Shown: positions 34,597 through 44,053, counted from the stretch's first letter. The stretch: 64,000 nt of DNA from Cohnella caldifontis (GCF_029360585.1 NZ_JAQZSJ010000010.1:1-64000); one strand, 5' to 3'. A program made the numbers and translations. The notes: generated from the sequence alone by a model not told the origin.

Positions 34597-34633
34597 TAAA
34601 AATAAAAAGACATGAAGGGCGAGCCTTCATGTC
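34597..34633 (-). terminator. Terminator of the large SLH gene
   Basis: Ten-pair stem GACATGAAGG/CCTTCATGTC with a five-base loop and a long T-rich tail on the minus strand, 11 bases beyond the stop codon. Confidence 0.9.
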
Positions 34634-34643
34634 GGAGGAAAGA

Positions 34644-37600
34644 TCAAATTAATCTTGCCGTTTGGAGCATGTCCATGACCATCTTCGCCGTTTCGGCCCG
34701 GGTAACGACCGCCTTCGGCCGCGCCATGCCTTTCGCGTCGCCTTGTACGATGCCGCTGGCAACGCATATTTCCGCGGACGATTGCGCCCATGCGGAGAAT
34801 TGCTCCGCGTCGATAAACTTCGCAAGAGCCGCATTCGATGCGCCTGGCGCTTTCGTGGCCGCTGGGTGCCCAGCCAACTTCAATGCCTTTACGATGGCGA
34901 CCATCGCTTCTTCTCGCGTAATGGTTCTCCCGGGGAGGAAATCGTTGCCCGGGTATCCGGTCATCAAGCCGTAAGCGAACGCGGTGTTGACCGAATCGGC
35001 GAACCAATCGCCCGTTTTCACGTCCTTGAATCCATTGGCTTGGCCGCTCTCTTCCTTCAACCCGAGCGCGCGCACGAGGATGGCGGCGAATTCCGCCCTT
35101 GAAATGGCCTTGTCCGGCGCGAAGCGACTGTCGTCCATCCCTTCGACGACGAGACGGGAACCCATCTCGTTCGCATAGGCCCGGGACCAATGCTTCTCTA
35201 CGTCCTCGAACGTTTTCGGATGCCAAATGACGCTATAGGTGCTGTTGGTTAGACTGTTGATGATCGCGTAGTAGTTTCCGTCTTCTTGGACGACTTTCGT
35301 CGGTACGTGGCGAATGTTTCCGTTCGGTTCCAATACGATGCCCGTCGTGATTTTCGCCGGGTCGACGCCGTCGGGTATCCGCATTCTGCGTTCGACATAG
35401 GCGTTGAACCGGCTGACTTCTACCTGGCGGCCCCCGTAAGTGGCCGTTACGGTGAAGTCCAGCGGAGACGCGACGACGGCGAAGCCCCCCGCCGCTGCCG
35501 AATCCTTCATCAACCGAGCCTTGGCGTCCGAGCTCGCGGCGATTTCGATGCGAATCTTGATATCCTGGAGTCGGTCCGCGGTCCCCAACTTGCCGGAAAT
35601 CGCGTCGATATTGATTTCATTTGCGGGCAGCGTATAGGCAGCTTCAAGGGTCTGAATTTCAAGTACTGCCGCATGATTCTCCATGTTCTTCACCATCTGG
35701 CCGTTCAATTCGCCGACGACCGCGTCATAATCGCGTTTCACGGGAATCACGACGACGGCGCCCGTACCTTCGCGCCGCAGTTTCTCGTCCAGCTTCGTCG
35801 GATCGATCGCGACCGTGACGGTCGACTTCCCGTCGTTATGGGACACGGTGGCCGTCGCGGACTTCTCCTCGATTTTGCCGTTTACGATAATTTCGACGCC
35901 TGTCTCTTCGACTTGCGCCGGTGATGCAGCGGGTGCTTCCGGTGTCGACGTTGACGGTGCGGGAGTCGGAATCGCCGTTACCTGCAGCGTAACGGTTGCA
36001 GGAAGGAGCGACAAGTCGGTTCCGTCGCTTGCTTTCCATTGGAAGCTTGTCGTACCGGACCATCCGGCCGTCGGCACGAATTTCAAGGATGCCAATTCCG
36101 AAAAAGCGACTTCATCGTCGGCTTCGACTTCGGCGGTGCCTGCCCAAAGGACGCCATGATCGGGTAAAGATACGATTTTAATGTAATGAAGGGCGTTGGA
36201 ATCGGCGTCCTGATAGGCGCCCGTGAAATCAGCCGCCGTAAACGAAATCGCACGATCCGCTTGACCGGTTTTCGTTATCGCGCTTACGACCGGCGCAACG
36301 TTGCGCAAGTTGTTCGTCACCGCTTGCGAGACGACATCCGCCAGCTGATTGCCTGCCGTATCCGCCGCGTTGCCGCCGGCCGAAGCGTAGCTGAGCGTAA
36401 CCGTCTGCCCGTCCGACACCGGACCGTGCAGCGTGAACGTCAGCTCGTTCGTGCCGCCGCCGCTCACCGCGTCGATGGCGACCGTCTGTCCGCCGACGTT
36501 CACCGTAAAGCCTGCTGCATTCGTCAAGCTCACCGGTTCGCTGAAGCGGACAACCAGCTTATTCGGATTCGCGCGGTATACGCCTGCCGACGTCACCGTC
36601 GGCGCCGTCATATCGACCGTAATCGTACCGGTATACGTGGCGGCAGCCGTTCCGCCGTTGCCGTCGCTAGCCGAAACTTCGATATTCGCGTAGCTTCCCT
36701 CGCCGACGCTATCCGCGGCGACATCCCACGTCAGCGTCCAGGTGCCGCCCGTCGCCGACGCCGTCTTCGTCACGCCGTAGACCGCCGCCGATACGGTAAC
36801 GTCATCATTGTCGGTATCGCTTGCGGTTCCCGAAATCGAAACCGATCCGCTTCCGTTCACCGCCTGATCGACGGATGGATGATCGATGGATACCGTCGGG
36901 GCATGATTGGCCGGCGGCGCTTGATCGGACATGCTGCCCGACTTGATGATGACATTCGAATCGGCAGCCGCGTCTCCTCCGTCCGCGATCGCGATTTTCA
37001 TCGTATTGGGCACGTTCGGAATGACGCTGGCATCGATGCGGATGACGGTCGTTAACCCGTCCATCTCCGTGTCCAGGTGGGCATCGGTATTGTCGATAAA
37101 ATAGCCGGAGTTTTTCGATCCGTTCACCGTGTTAATCGTGATCGGATCCGTTCCGATATTGGCGACGTTCTCGCCGTTCACGAAAAAACCGAACGCATCG
37201 TTGTATTCGGAATCAATATATTCATTGTATTCATCCGAAGAAAACACGAATTCAAAATACAGATGATCGCTCTCCGGAACAAACGTAAACTCAAGCACCG
37301 CTCCGTCTTTCGTGGTCGCACCCGCCAATGTATCCAATTCCGATACGCCGCTGGTGTTATATTCCTTGCTCATGAAATCGGGATTATTCGGATCGGTCCC
37401 TTTATGAACGTTAGGCCCGACGATGCCGGCAGCCGTGCCCGTGCTTAACACGATGCCGTCGTTGAAACCGATCGTCGAGGCGCCGCCGTTCATGACGCCG
37501 AATGCCGCCGCGGCGCCGGTCATCTTGGCGTCCGAGTAAACCAACCCGTTTCCGACCAATTCTTGAACCAAGGCGTTAGCTTCCGTGTCGCCCGCCGCGC

Positions 37601-37709
37601 TGGCGGGTACCACGCTGAAATCCGTCGATGCGCTCGCGGTGCCGCAAAAGCCGTAAAACATGGAAAGCAAGAGTGTGATCGCTGTCCAAAGAGCCAAGTT
37701 CCGTTTCAT
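34644..37709 (-). CDS. Large SLH-domain cell-surface protein with choice-of-anchor L domain
   Basis: Exported 1021-residue surface protein. The order is: signal peptide (1-27, cleaved near GTASA); a choice-of-anchor L-type domain (about 30-265, with SGVSELDTLAGATTKDGAVL and FVFSSDEYNEYIDSEYNDAF); Ig/cadherin-like modules (about 270-590, including TASDTDNDDVTVSAAVYGVT and NPNKLVVRFSEPVSLTNAAG); a Pro/Thr/Ser linker (about 600-625); a second beta-rich region (about 630-825); and three C-terminal SLH repeats (about 835-1015, FEDVEKHWS, FKDVKTGDWF, FIDAEQFSAW) that bind pyruvylated wall polymer. It probably works in adhesion or surface structure. It is monocistronic, with its own terminator. Confidence 0.85.
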   Translation of the reverse strand: MKRNLALWTAITLLLSMFYGFCGTASASTDFSVVPASAAGDTEANALVQELVGNGLVYSDAKMTGAAAAFGVMNGGASTIGFNDGIVLSTGTAAGIVGPNVHKGTDPNNPDFMSKEYNTSGVSELDTLAGATTKDGAVLEFTFVPESDHLYFEFVFSSDEYNEYIDSEYNDAFGFFVNGENVANIGTDPITINTVNGSKNSGYFIDNTDAHLDTEMDGLTTVIRIDASVIPNVPNTMKIAIADGGDAAADSNVIIKSGSMSDQAPPANHAPTVSIDHPSVDQAVNGSGSVSISGTASDTDNDDVTVSAAVYGVTKTASATGGTWTLTWDVAADSVGEGSYANIEVSASDGNGGTAAATYTGTITVDMTAPTVTSAGVYRANPNKLVVRFSEPVSLTNAAGFTVNVGGQTVAIDAVSGGGTNELTFTLHGPVSDGQTVTLSYASAGGNAADTAGNQLADVVSQAVTNNLRNVAPVVSAITKTGQADRAISFTAADFTGAYQDADSNALHYIKIVSLPDHGVLWAGTAEVEADDEVAFSELASLKFVPTAGWSGTTSFQWKASDGTDLSLLPATVTLQVTAIPTPAPSTSTPEAPAASPAQVEETGVEIIVNGKIEEKSATATVSHNDGKSTVTVAIDPTKLDEKLRREGTGAVVVIPVKRDYDAVVGELNGQMVKNMENHAAVLEIQTLEAAYTLPANEINIDAISGKLGTADRLQDIKIRIEIAASSDAKARLMKDSAAAGGFAVVASPLDFTVTATYGGRQVEVSRFNAYVERRMRIPDGVDPAKITTGIVLEPNGNIRHVPTKVVQEDGNYYAIINSLTNSTYSVIWHPKTFEDVEKHWSRAYANEMGSRLVVEGMDDSRFAPDKAISRAEFAAILVRALGLKEESGQANGFKDVKTGDWFADSVNTAFAYGLMTGYPGNDFLPGRTITREEAMVAIVKALKLAGHPAATKAPGASNAALAKFIDAEQFSAWAQSSAEICVASGIVQGDAKGMARPKAVVTRAETAKMVMDMLQTARLI

Positions 37710-37882
37710 CTTCTCATCCCTCGTTTATGCGCCGTAAGGCCTAGTTGTCACTCCACTTCCCTGCCTTTCATCCTATTTGACCCCCCTGAACAAATACTGA
37801 ACGAGTAGATTAATGTCGGAAAATGTAAAAGTATGTAATATCTTTACCCCTTATCCCCATCGACTTGTTAACCGAGTTAAAA

Positions 37883-37918
37883 AACGAAAAAGGGTTCCAG
37901 CCGGATGAGCTGAAACCC
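37883..37918 (-). terminator. Terminator of tRNA-Leu(CAG)
   Basis: Hairpin GGGTTTCAGC/GCTGGAACCC with a short loop, followed on the minus strand by TTTTTCGTTTTTT, 17 bases beyond the tRNA. Confidence 0.85.
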
Positions 37919-37934
37919 CTGAAATGGATAAGTA

Positions 37935-38021
37935 TGGTGCGGTCGAGAGGACTCGAACCTCCACGGCTGTTACACCACTAGAACCTGAATCTAGCGCGTC
38001 TGCCAATTCCGCCACGACCGC
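37935..38021 (-). tRNA. tRNA-Leu (anticodon CAG)
   Basis: Class II tRNA of 87 nt with encoded CCA. The acceptor GCGGTCG pairs with CGACCGC, the D-loop is TGGCAGACGC, the anticodon loop ATTCAGGTT reads CAG, there is a long variable arm, and GGTTCGAGTCC forms the T arm. Confidence 0.95.
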
Positions 38022-38110
38022 AATTTCGCCCCCGCCCTTACGGAGCGGCAACGAAAAATATCATATCACGCGGCAATCGGCCTGTCAAACGCCAAGTTTT
38101 GCCAGGCGTA

Positions 38111-39289
38111 TCAAGCCGCCTCGGCCGCTTGCGCGCGGTCCATGCTGCGGAACCCCGCCAGCAGTCCGAGGGCGCCGAGCGACAAAACGCCCGATACGAC
38201 GAAAGGCAGCCAAGAAGTGACGCCGAGCAGCGACGATCCGAGCAGCGGTCCGACGATCCGGCCCAAGCTGTCCATCGAGGAGCTCAGTCCGGAGGCGGTG
38301 CCCTGGTCCACGGTCGTCTTCTGCGTGATCAAGGAAGTGACGCACGGGCGAAGGAGCGCGTTGCCGATCCCGAAAACGCAGAGATAGACGGACGCCAGCA
38401 CCCAGCTCGTCGCGGTCAACAGCAAGAAGAATCCCGCCGCGGAGAACACGAGTCCGATCGCGATGTAACGGCCTTCCTGCCCCTTTTTCACGTGCCGCCG
38501 GACGACGCCTCCCTGCACCAGCGCGCCGACCAATCCGCAGAAGAAGAACATATAGCCCACCTTGAGCGGCGTCACGTCGAATTTTTCCATGCCGTACAAT
38601 TGAAGCGTCGCTTCGAGAATCGCCAGGGAAAACGTGACGAAAAACGCCAGCGAATACAGGAACTTCAGCGGGCCCCGAAACGCCGTCCAGCGCGATACGC
38701 GGGGTCTGAGCCGCGCTTCCGCCCGTTTCTCCGGCGTGAGCGATTCCTTCAGCTTCAGCCAAGCCGCGAAGAACGTCACGAGCGACAGCGCGGCCGCGGC
38801 CAAAAAAGGCGTGTGGTGGGTAATCTTGCTGAGCAGGCCGCCGAACAAAGGGCCGAAGGTGAAGCCCATGCCGATGCTCATCCCGACGACGGCCATGCCT
38901 TTCGTTCTTTCCTCGTTCGTCGTTACGTCGGCCACGTAGGCCACGATGCTCGCCGTCACGGCTCCGGAGAAGATGCCGCCCAGGATGCGCGACGCGTACA
39001 TCAGCCAAAGATGGTCTCCGGAAAACCCGAACAGAAGAAAGCTGAGGCAGAAGCCGAGCACGCCCGTCATGATGACCGGCCTCCGGCCTAGCCGTTCCGA
39101 CAAACTTCCCCACACGGGGGACATCAAGAACGAAGCGAGCGAGTATAACGTCAGCATCAGACCCGTATGCCAATTGGCGGCTTCCGGGCTGACGTCCGCA
39201 ACGAGCTGCGGAAGTACGGGTATAATGATGCCGAAGCCGACGAATACGGTGAACAGCATCAATCCGACGATGATCAACTTGCTTTTCAC
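38111..39289 (-). CDS. MFS transporter, multidrug-type (TetA/YfmO-like)
   Basis: A 392-residue major-facilitator protein with 12 predicted helices, probably a proton-driven exporter. Early motifs are LMLFTVFVGFGIIIPVLPQL and the loop 2-3 motif A GSLSERLGRRPVIM (about 65-78). Motif C-like SRILGGIFSGAVTASIVAYV lies in helix 4, the antiporter region. The start is GTG at 39289, with AGGAGAGG eight bases upstream. No regulator is adjacent. The substrate is not predictable from sequence. Confidence 0.85.
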   Translation of the reverse strand: MKSKLIIVGLMLFTVFVGFGIIIPVLPQLVADVSPEAANWHTGLMLTLYSLASFLMSPVWGSLSERLGRRPVIMTGVLGFCLSFLLFGFSGDHLWLMYASRILGGIFSGAVTASIVAYVADVTTNEERTKGMAVVGMSIGMGFTFGPLFGGLLSKITHHTPFLAAAALSLVTFFAAWLKLKESLTPEKRAEARLRPRVSRWTAFRGPLKFLYSLAFFVTFSLAILEATLQLYGMEKFDVTPLKVGYMFFFCGLVGALVQGGVVRRHVKKGQEGRYIAIGLVFSAAGFFLLLTATSWVLASVYLCVFGIGNALLRPCVTSLITQKTTVDQGTASGLSSSMDSLGRIVGPLLGSSLLGVTSWLPFVVSGVLSLGALGLLAGFRSMDRAQAAEAA

Positions 39290-39487
39290 GAGCGGGACCT
39301 CTCCTCTGCCAGAATCGACCTGCAGACCGAACAACCAAATGGTAGCACACCCGCCGCGCGAGTACCAAACGGGAACGGGTGACGGTTTCGTGACAAACCC
39401 GATCTCGGTTGATTTCCCCCCTGTTTTTGCTATACTCTACCTTGTTCGACAACGATATAAGCCTTAACGGAAAGGCAGGGAGCCGCT

Positions 39488-40957
39488 TTGGACCATTCCC
39501 GCACCCCTTTATTCGACGCGCTTCGCCGCCATGCGGAGCGTAAGCCCGTCCAGTTCCATATTCCCGGCCATAAAGGCGGGGCCGGCATGGATCCGGAATT
39601 TCGCGATTTCATCGGCGAAAACGCGCTCTCCATCGACCTGATCAACATCGCGCCGCTGGACGACCTGCACCAGCCGGTCGGCGTCATTCTCGAAGCGCAG
39701 AAACTGGCAGCCGACGCGTTCGGGGCCGACGCCACGTTTTTCTCCGTTCAGGGCACCAGCAGCGCGATCATGGCCATGATTTTATCCGTATGCGGAACCG
39801 GCGATAAAATTATCGTGCCCCGCAACGTCCATAAATCCGTGCTTTCCGCCATCATTTTCGCGGGGGCCCGCCCGGTGTTCCTGTCTCCGGTGCGCGACCA
39901 TAACCTCGGCATCGACCACGGGATCACGACCCGCTCGGTGCGCCGGGCGCTCGAACGCCATCCGGACGCCGCCGCGGTGCTCGTCATCAACCCGACCTAT
40001 TACGGCATCTGCGCCAATTTGAAGGAAATCGTCGACTTGGTTCACGAATACGACATCCCCGTGCTCGTGGACGAAGCGCACGGGGCGTTGATCCATTTCT
40101 CGGACCAGCTTCCGATTTCGGCCATGCAGGCCGGGGCGGACATGGCGGCGACCAGCGTGCACAAGCTGGGCGGTTCCATGACCCAGAGCTCCGTCCTGAA
40201 CGTGAAAGCCGGCCTGATCAATATCCAACGGGTACAGACGATCCTCAGCCTGCTCACGACCACCTCGACGTCCTACCCGCTGCTGGCTTCGCTCGACGCG
40301 GCCCGCAGGCAGCTCGCGCTGCGCGGCAAGGAACTGGCCGAACGGACGGTCCGACTGGCGCAGCGGACGCGCGCGCGGATTAACGAAATCCCGCGCCTCT
40401 ATTGCTTCGGAGAGGAAATTCTCGGCGACGAAGCCACTTACGATTACGACCCGACGAAGCTCACGATCCATGTCCGGCATCTCGGCATCACCGGCTACGA
40501 CGCCGAGAACTGGCTGCGCGACCGGTACCGGATCGAGGTCGAGCTCAGCGACATGTACAATATTTTGTGCCTGGTCACTCCGGGAGACGACGGCGAAGCG
40601 CTGGACCTTCTGGTCGAGGCCCTGCGCCAATTGTCGGCGGAGCATCAGGATGCTTCGGAGATCCGGGAGATCGCCGTGGAAATTCCGGATATCCCCCACC
40701 TCTCCCTCACGCCGAGGGACGCTTTCTACGGCGAAACCGAATGGGTGCCTTTCCGCGAGTCCGCGGGCCGCATCATCGCCGAGTTCATTTACGTGTACCC
40801 GCCCGGCATTCCGATTTTGCTGCCCGGGGAAGTCATTTCACAGGAAAACATCGATTATATCATCAACCACGTCGAAGTCGGCCTGCCGGTCAAAGGACCG
40901 GAAGACCGCACGATCACGAACGTGAAAGTCATCGTCGAGGAAACGGCTATCGAGTAG
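39488..40957 (+). CDS. speA: PLP-dependent Orn/Lys/Arg decarboxylase (SpeA type)
   Basis: Fold-type I decarboxylase of 489 residues, the short Bacillus form, probably arginine decarboxylase making agmatine for polyamines; lysine decarboxylase is the main alternative. Visible features are FDALRRHAERKPVQFHIPGH at the N-terminus, VQGTSSAIMAMILSVCG (PLP phosphate loop), VLVDEAHGALIHF (PLP-ring Asp/His), the Schiff-base lysine in SVHKLGGSMTQSS near 220, and YPPGIPILLPGE near the end. It starts at TTG (39488), with AGGGAG upstream. Confidence 0.88.
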   Translation: MDHSRTPLFDALRRHAERKPVQFHIPGHKGGAGMDPEFRDFIGENALSIDLINIAPLDDLHQPVGVILEAQKLAADAFGADATFFSVQGTSSAIMAMILSVCGTGDKIIVPRNVHKSVLSAIIFAGARPVFLSPVRDHNLGIDHGITTRSVRRALERHPDAAAVLVINPTYYGICANLKEIVDLVHEYDIPVLVDEAHGALIHFSDQLPISAMQAGADMAATSVHKLGGSMTQSSVLNVKAGLINIQRVQTILSLLTTTSTSYPLLASLDAARRQLALRGKELAERTVRLAQRTRARINEIPRLYCFGEEILGDEATYDYDPTKLTIHVRHLGITGYDAENWLRDRYRIEVELSDMYNILCLVTPGDDGEALDLLVEALRQLSAEHQDASEIREIAVEIPDIPHLSLTPRDAFYGETEWVPFRESAGRIIAEFIYVYPPGIPILLPGEVISQENIDYIINHVEVGLPVKGPEDRTITNVKVIVEETAIE

Positions 40958-41022
40958 CGGGCCGATCCCGTCATTGCCAGAGTTTGGGCAACATGCTATC
41001 ATGGGCGTGGAGGTGGCCTTCG

Positions 41023-41442
41023 ATGAGCCAAAGCGCTTTCATTTCGCTTGTAGCAGGATCCGCAGTCAGCGAGATTACCCTCGACGGCGTCAAGGAGCAG
41101 CTTCGGGAGTACCGGGAACAGATGGAGCTCACCGGACGCCAGCTGGGCTGGGATTACGCCGACGCCGCGTTTCCTTACGAAATCCAGCAGAAACCGGAGG
41201 CCGAGAACAGCTGGTTCTATCTCAAGGGCAAAAATCCGCTTTACCGGAATATCGTGATCGGCGTCGCCCAGCGGGAGAAAGACGGAACGCCGGTTCCCTC
41301 CATCCAAGTCGTGCTTCCGGACGGAAGCACGCACGGGGACAAGGCCAAAGGCAACGAACTCTGCAAGTGGATCGGCAAACGGCTTCAGGCGGAAGTCCGA
41401 ATGTTCAACGGCCGCACGATTTACTTCAATCCGCGCAAATAA
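41023..41442 (+). CDS. DUF1885-like protein
   Basis: A 139-residue soluble protein that I match, with moderate certainty, to the Bacillus DUF1885 family (SAFISLVAGSAVSEITLDGV; GWDYADAAFPYEI; VVLPDGSTHGDKAKGNELC; ending NGRTIYFNPRK). Start ATG 41023 with GGAGGTGG nine bases upstream; 65 bases after the decarboxylase, possibly cotranscribed, ending at a clear hairpin terminator. The function is unknown. Confidence 0.7.
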   Translation: MSQSAFISLVAGSAVSEITLDGVKEQLREYREQMELTGRQLGWDYADAAFPYEIQQKPEAENSWFYLKGKNPLYRNIVIGVAQREKDGTPVPSIQVVLPDGSTHGDKAKGNELCKWIGKRLQAEVRMFNGRTIYFNPRK

Positions 41443-41454
41443 CGACGAAAACAA

Positions 41455-41490
41455 AAAAAGGCTGCCGCCCTCGCGGGCTCGCAGCCTTTT
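41455..41490. terminator. Bidirectional terminator
   Basis: AAGGCTGC/GCAGCCTT stem with an internal GCCCTCGCGGGC helix, an A tract on the left and a T tract on the right. It lies between convergent genes ending at 41442 and 41518. Confidence 0.85.
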
Positions 41491-41517
41491 CTCGTCTTCC
41501 GGACGCCCGGTCCAGGC

Positions 41518-41811
41518 TTACTCGTCTTCCATGGCCGACAACGCCTCATAGGCCTGCATGACGCGGTCCCATTCTTCGTCGTCTTCGATATTGACGAGCA
41601 CTTCCTCTTCCCCGTCTTCCTCGATGCGTAAAATAACGCCTTCGTCCTCCGGATCGTTGCGGTCGATCAGAACGGCGTAAGCGCGATCTCCGGTTTCAAA
41701 CGTGGAAACGAGCACCATTTCGTGTTCGTTGCCGTCTTCGTCGGTGACGACCAGCACGGCGTCGTCGTCGTGGTCGTGATTGCAATTCTCGTCATGGACA
41801 TGATCGCTCAT
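41518..41811 (-). CDS. DUF1292 family acidic protein (YrzB-like)
   Basis: A 97-residue, very acidic small protein of the DUF1292/YrzB type. After a His/Asp-rich start (DHVHDENCNHDHDDD, metal-binding in appearance) comes the family core VTDEDGNEHEMVLVSTFETG, then YAVLIDRNDPEDEGVILRIE and DDEEWDRVMQAYEAL. CGGAGG sits six bases before the ATG at 41811. Family members usually lie near yrrK/yrzL; here it is solitary. Function unknown. Confidence 0.85.
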   Translation of the reverse strand: MSDHVHDENCNHDHDDDAVLVVTDEDGNEHEMVLVSTFETGDRAYAVLIDRNDPEDEGVILRIEEDGEEEVLVNIEDDEEWDRVMQAYEALSAMEDE

Positions 41812-41888
41812 GGCGAACCTCCGTTCCATCGGTGAATGGGGATTTCCCCCAGTTATCGTAACATGTCCCCCCTGCAGGGTCAAACCAA

Positions 41889-41915
41889 ACGCCTTCCCGG
41901 TACCGGAAAGGCGTT
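41889..41915 (-). terminator. Terminator of the CuAO-N-like gene
   Basis: Nearly perfect hairpin AACGCCTTTCCGG/CCGGGAAGGCGTT with TTTGGTTTG following on the minus strand. Confidence 0.7.
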
Positions 41916-41931
41916 GGCCGCGTACTTCGTC

Positions 41932-42507
41932 TTATTTGATGATGATGCTCTTCTCCGACACGACTTGGATGGGCGCGTCTCCGGTCGGCTTCATCCAGAA
42001 GCGGACGGTGTAACGGCCGGCCGAGCTGAAGTTATAGGAAATGTCCTTCGTGTTCAGGATGAAGTCTTCCTTCTCGGTCGGGAAGTTCTCGTCGCCGGCG
42101 TACCGCGCTTCGATCAATGTTTCCTCCCCGTAAGGATCGGAGATCGTGAACTTCAAGCTGGCGATATCGGTCGTCAGGCTGTCCACCTGGGCGTGCACGC
42201 GGAACTTGTATTTGCCCTTCGGCACGCCGATGAATGCCTGGTTGTCGATCATGGTAAACATATGGACGTTCGGCTTATTGATCGTGACTTTCTTCTCGCC
42301 GTTGTCCCAAGTGACGAACGCCTGAAGGGTCTTGGCCAGCGTCCCGACCGCCAAATAAGCCCGGTTGTCGATCAGAACCCCGTTGTCGTCCGCCCCCTTC
42401 TTATTGACGATCACCTTGATGTCTTGCGTAATGGACTCCGCGAACGCGGCCGTGCCGAATAGAAGCGTCAGCACAACGGCCGAAATCAGGACTTTCCGTA
42501 TTTTCAT
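41932..42507 (-). CDS. Secreted protein with copper amine oxidase-like stalk domain
   Basis: A 191-residue exported protein. A signal peptide (MKIRKVLISAVVLTLLFGTA) is cut near AFA. The domain that follows, IKVIVNKKGADDNGVLIDNR through AYLAVGTLAKTL, matches the copper-amine-oxidase N-terminal domain found in many Paenibacillus secreted proteins; despite its name it carries no enzyme activity by itself. The remainder (FRVHAQVDSLTTDIASLKFT; SSAGRYTVRFWMKPTG) looks like an Ig-type fold. Probably an extracellular structural or ligand-binding protein. Confidence 0.65.
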   Translation of the reverse strand: MKIRKVLISAVVLTLLFGTAAFAESITQDIKVIVNKKGADDNGVLIDNRAYLAVGTLAKTLQAFVTWDNGEKKVTINKPNVHMFTMIDNQAFIGVPKGKYKFRVHAQVDSLTTDIASLKFTISDPYGEETLIEARYAGDENFPTEKEDFILNTKDISYNFSSAGRYTVRFWMKPTGDAPIQVVSEKSIIIK

Positions 42508-42625
42508 ACCGCAACCTCCGTGGTCCTCATGGCTCTGTACATGGTTATACCGGGCACGGTACGGAAAGTTGCGCGGAAACGCGGATTTTTTTGGAGCTTG
42601 TTCCCATGCGGCTTGGCCGGGCGTT

Positions 42626-42829
42626 CTATTTGGCCGCCGGAAGCGTGAGCACGCAGGGCACTCCGTTTCCTACGGCCCCCGGCTCGTTCATGCGGGCCAA
42701 ATAGTTCAGCCCTCTCGTGCATGGCGTCTTGCAGACGGCGCACGTCTCGGACAGCACGATCTTCATTTGCGGCACCACGCGGCCGTCTCCTTGGGTGCTT
42801 TTCTTCTTCGCGGCTTTGGCTTTGGACAT
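42626..42829 (-). CDS. Small cysteine-motif protein of unknown function
   Basis: A 67-residue protein, not recognised. It has a basic N-terminus (MSKAKAAKKK), then MKIVLSETCAVCKTPCTRG with CxxCxxxC spacing, and a final Cys in NGVPCVL. The cysteines suggest a small zinc or redox site. GGGAGGGG lies before the ATG at 42829; an upstream methionine is less likely. Flanked by gaps of 118 and 240 bases with no other genes; the second holds a copy of the hairpin repeat. Confidence 0.65.
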   Translation of the reverse strand: MSKAKAAKKKSTQGDGRVVPQMKIVLSETCAVCKTPCTRGLNYLARMNEPGAVGNGVPCVLTLPAAK

Positions 42830-42989
42830 GAGGGTCCCCTCCCGGCGCATACGGTTCATCAAGCCACCATATGCGGCATATGCCGGAAGGGTGCTGCATT
42901 TTTTCCGCGGATGACGCGGTTTAGAAATCGTTCAGTTGTTGGATTTATTATACTTTTGCGGCGAGGTAAATTATGGTACATTTATGAGG

Positions 42990-43010
42990 GCGTTTGACGG
43001 AGTCAAACTC
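42990..43010. repeat. Single copy of the GTTTGAC/GTCAAAC hairpin repeat
   Basis: Matches the hairpin unit repeated three times at 55.7 kb (stem GTTTGAC/GTCAAAC, triloop GGA, then CTCTC). Its outermost pairs are not conserved here, leaving seven pairs. It lies 60 bases upstream of the MBL-fold gene. Confidence 0.8.
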
Positions 43011-43069
43011 TCACTGCGATTGAGATGCCGCTCAAGGCGTTTTCGCATGCGGACAAGGGAGGTTGCGGC

Positions 43070-43834
43070 TTGAGACTGCAGATGTTGGGGACCGGCAGCG
43101 CTTTTGCCAAATCGTTCTACAACAACAACGCTTTGCTGAAATCCGGCGGCCGAACCTTATTGGTCGATTTCGGCATTACGGCGCCGAGGGCGCTCTTCGA
43201 GCTTGGAATCGGGTTCGACGAAATCGACGCCGTGCTGATCTCCCATATCCACGCCGACCATATCGGCGGCCTGGAGGAACTCGCGTTCCAGATGAAATTC
43301 ATTTATCGGCGCAAGCCGATTTTATATCTGGAGGAAAGCTTGGTTACCCCGCTCTGGGAGCACTCGCTCCGCGGCGGGTTGGAACAGGAAGCGTTCCGGT
43401 CGCTGGAGGATTATTTCGAGGTCAGACCTCTTCGCGCAGGCCGTAAATGCGAGCTGCTGCCCGGCCTCTCGGCGGAGCTGGTGTTGACCCGCCATATTCC
43501 GAACAAACCCAGCTTCTCGTTTCTGTTCAACGACCGCTTCTTCTATACGGCCGACATGACGTTCGATCGCGAACTGCTGGAGCGTCTCGTGAACGAACGG
43601 GGCGTCGATACCATTTTCCACGATTGCCAGCTGCATCCCCCGGGCGTCGTGCATGCCGATCTGGCCATGCTGCTGACGCTGCCCGAAGAGCTTCAACGCA
43701 TCATCTATTTGATGCACTACGGCGACGACCAACCGGCTTTCGTCGGCCGAACGGGGCGGATGCGCTTCATCGAACAGCACAAAATCTACGCGATCGAGAA
43801 CGGACAGGTAGAGATTGCGGATCCGATGCGGTAA
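43070..43834 (+). CDS. MBL-fold metallohydrolase (RNase Z-like)
   Basis: A 254-residue beta-lactamase-fold hydrolase. LGTGSAFAKSFYNNNALLKS opens the fold. The metal motif is ISHIHADHIGGLEE (HxHxDH, about 66-71), followed by His in LTRHIPNKPSFSF, Asp in FFYTADMTFD and a distal His in LMHYGDDQP. This fits ribonuclease Z or phosphodiesterase-like relatives. The start is TTG at 43070, with AAGGGAGG seven bases upstream. The substrate is unknown. Confidence 0.85.
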   Translation: MRLQMLGTGSAFAKSFYNNNALLKSGGRTLLVDFGITAPRALFELGIGFDEIDAVLISHIHADHIGGLEELAFQMKFIYRRKPILYLEESLVTPLWEHSLRGGLEQEAFRSLEDYFEVRPLRAGRKCELLPGLSAELVLTRHIPNKPSFSFLFNDRFFYTADMTFDRELLERLVNERGVDTIFHDCQLHPPGVVHADLAMLLTLPEELQRIIYLMHYGDDQPAFVGRTGRMRFIEQHKIYAIENGQVEIADPMR

Positions 43835-43870
43835 GATAGAGGGGATCTTGGCTGAAAGGACGTATGCATC

Positions 43871-43975
43871 TTGCTGACCACCTGGATCGTCTCCGGCGTC
43901 ATTTTGATTCTAATCACTTGGTTATGCGTATGGGTCACCAACAAAGCGTATTCCAAAAAGTGGGACGAGGAATAA
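43871..43975 (+). CDS. Small membrane protein (YtzI-like)
   Basis: A 34-residue protein starting at TTG (43871), with AAAGGA ten bases upstream. One hydrophobic helix (TTWIVSGVILILITWLCVWV) is followed by TNKAYSKKWDEE. The VT(N)KAYSxKW ending after a single helix resembles the YtzI family of Bacillus. It follows the MBL gene by 36 bases and may be cotranscribed. Too short for firm assignment. Confidence 0.55.
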   Translation: MLTTWIVSGVILILITWLCVWVTNKAYSKKWDEE

Positions 43976-44053
43976 TTTCCTCGTTTCTTTGTTTTTCCGG
44001 GTTGACTTGGGCGCTCACAGTTGGTATGATATCAATTGTCTCTGACGCGGTAT

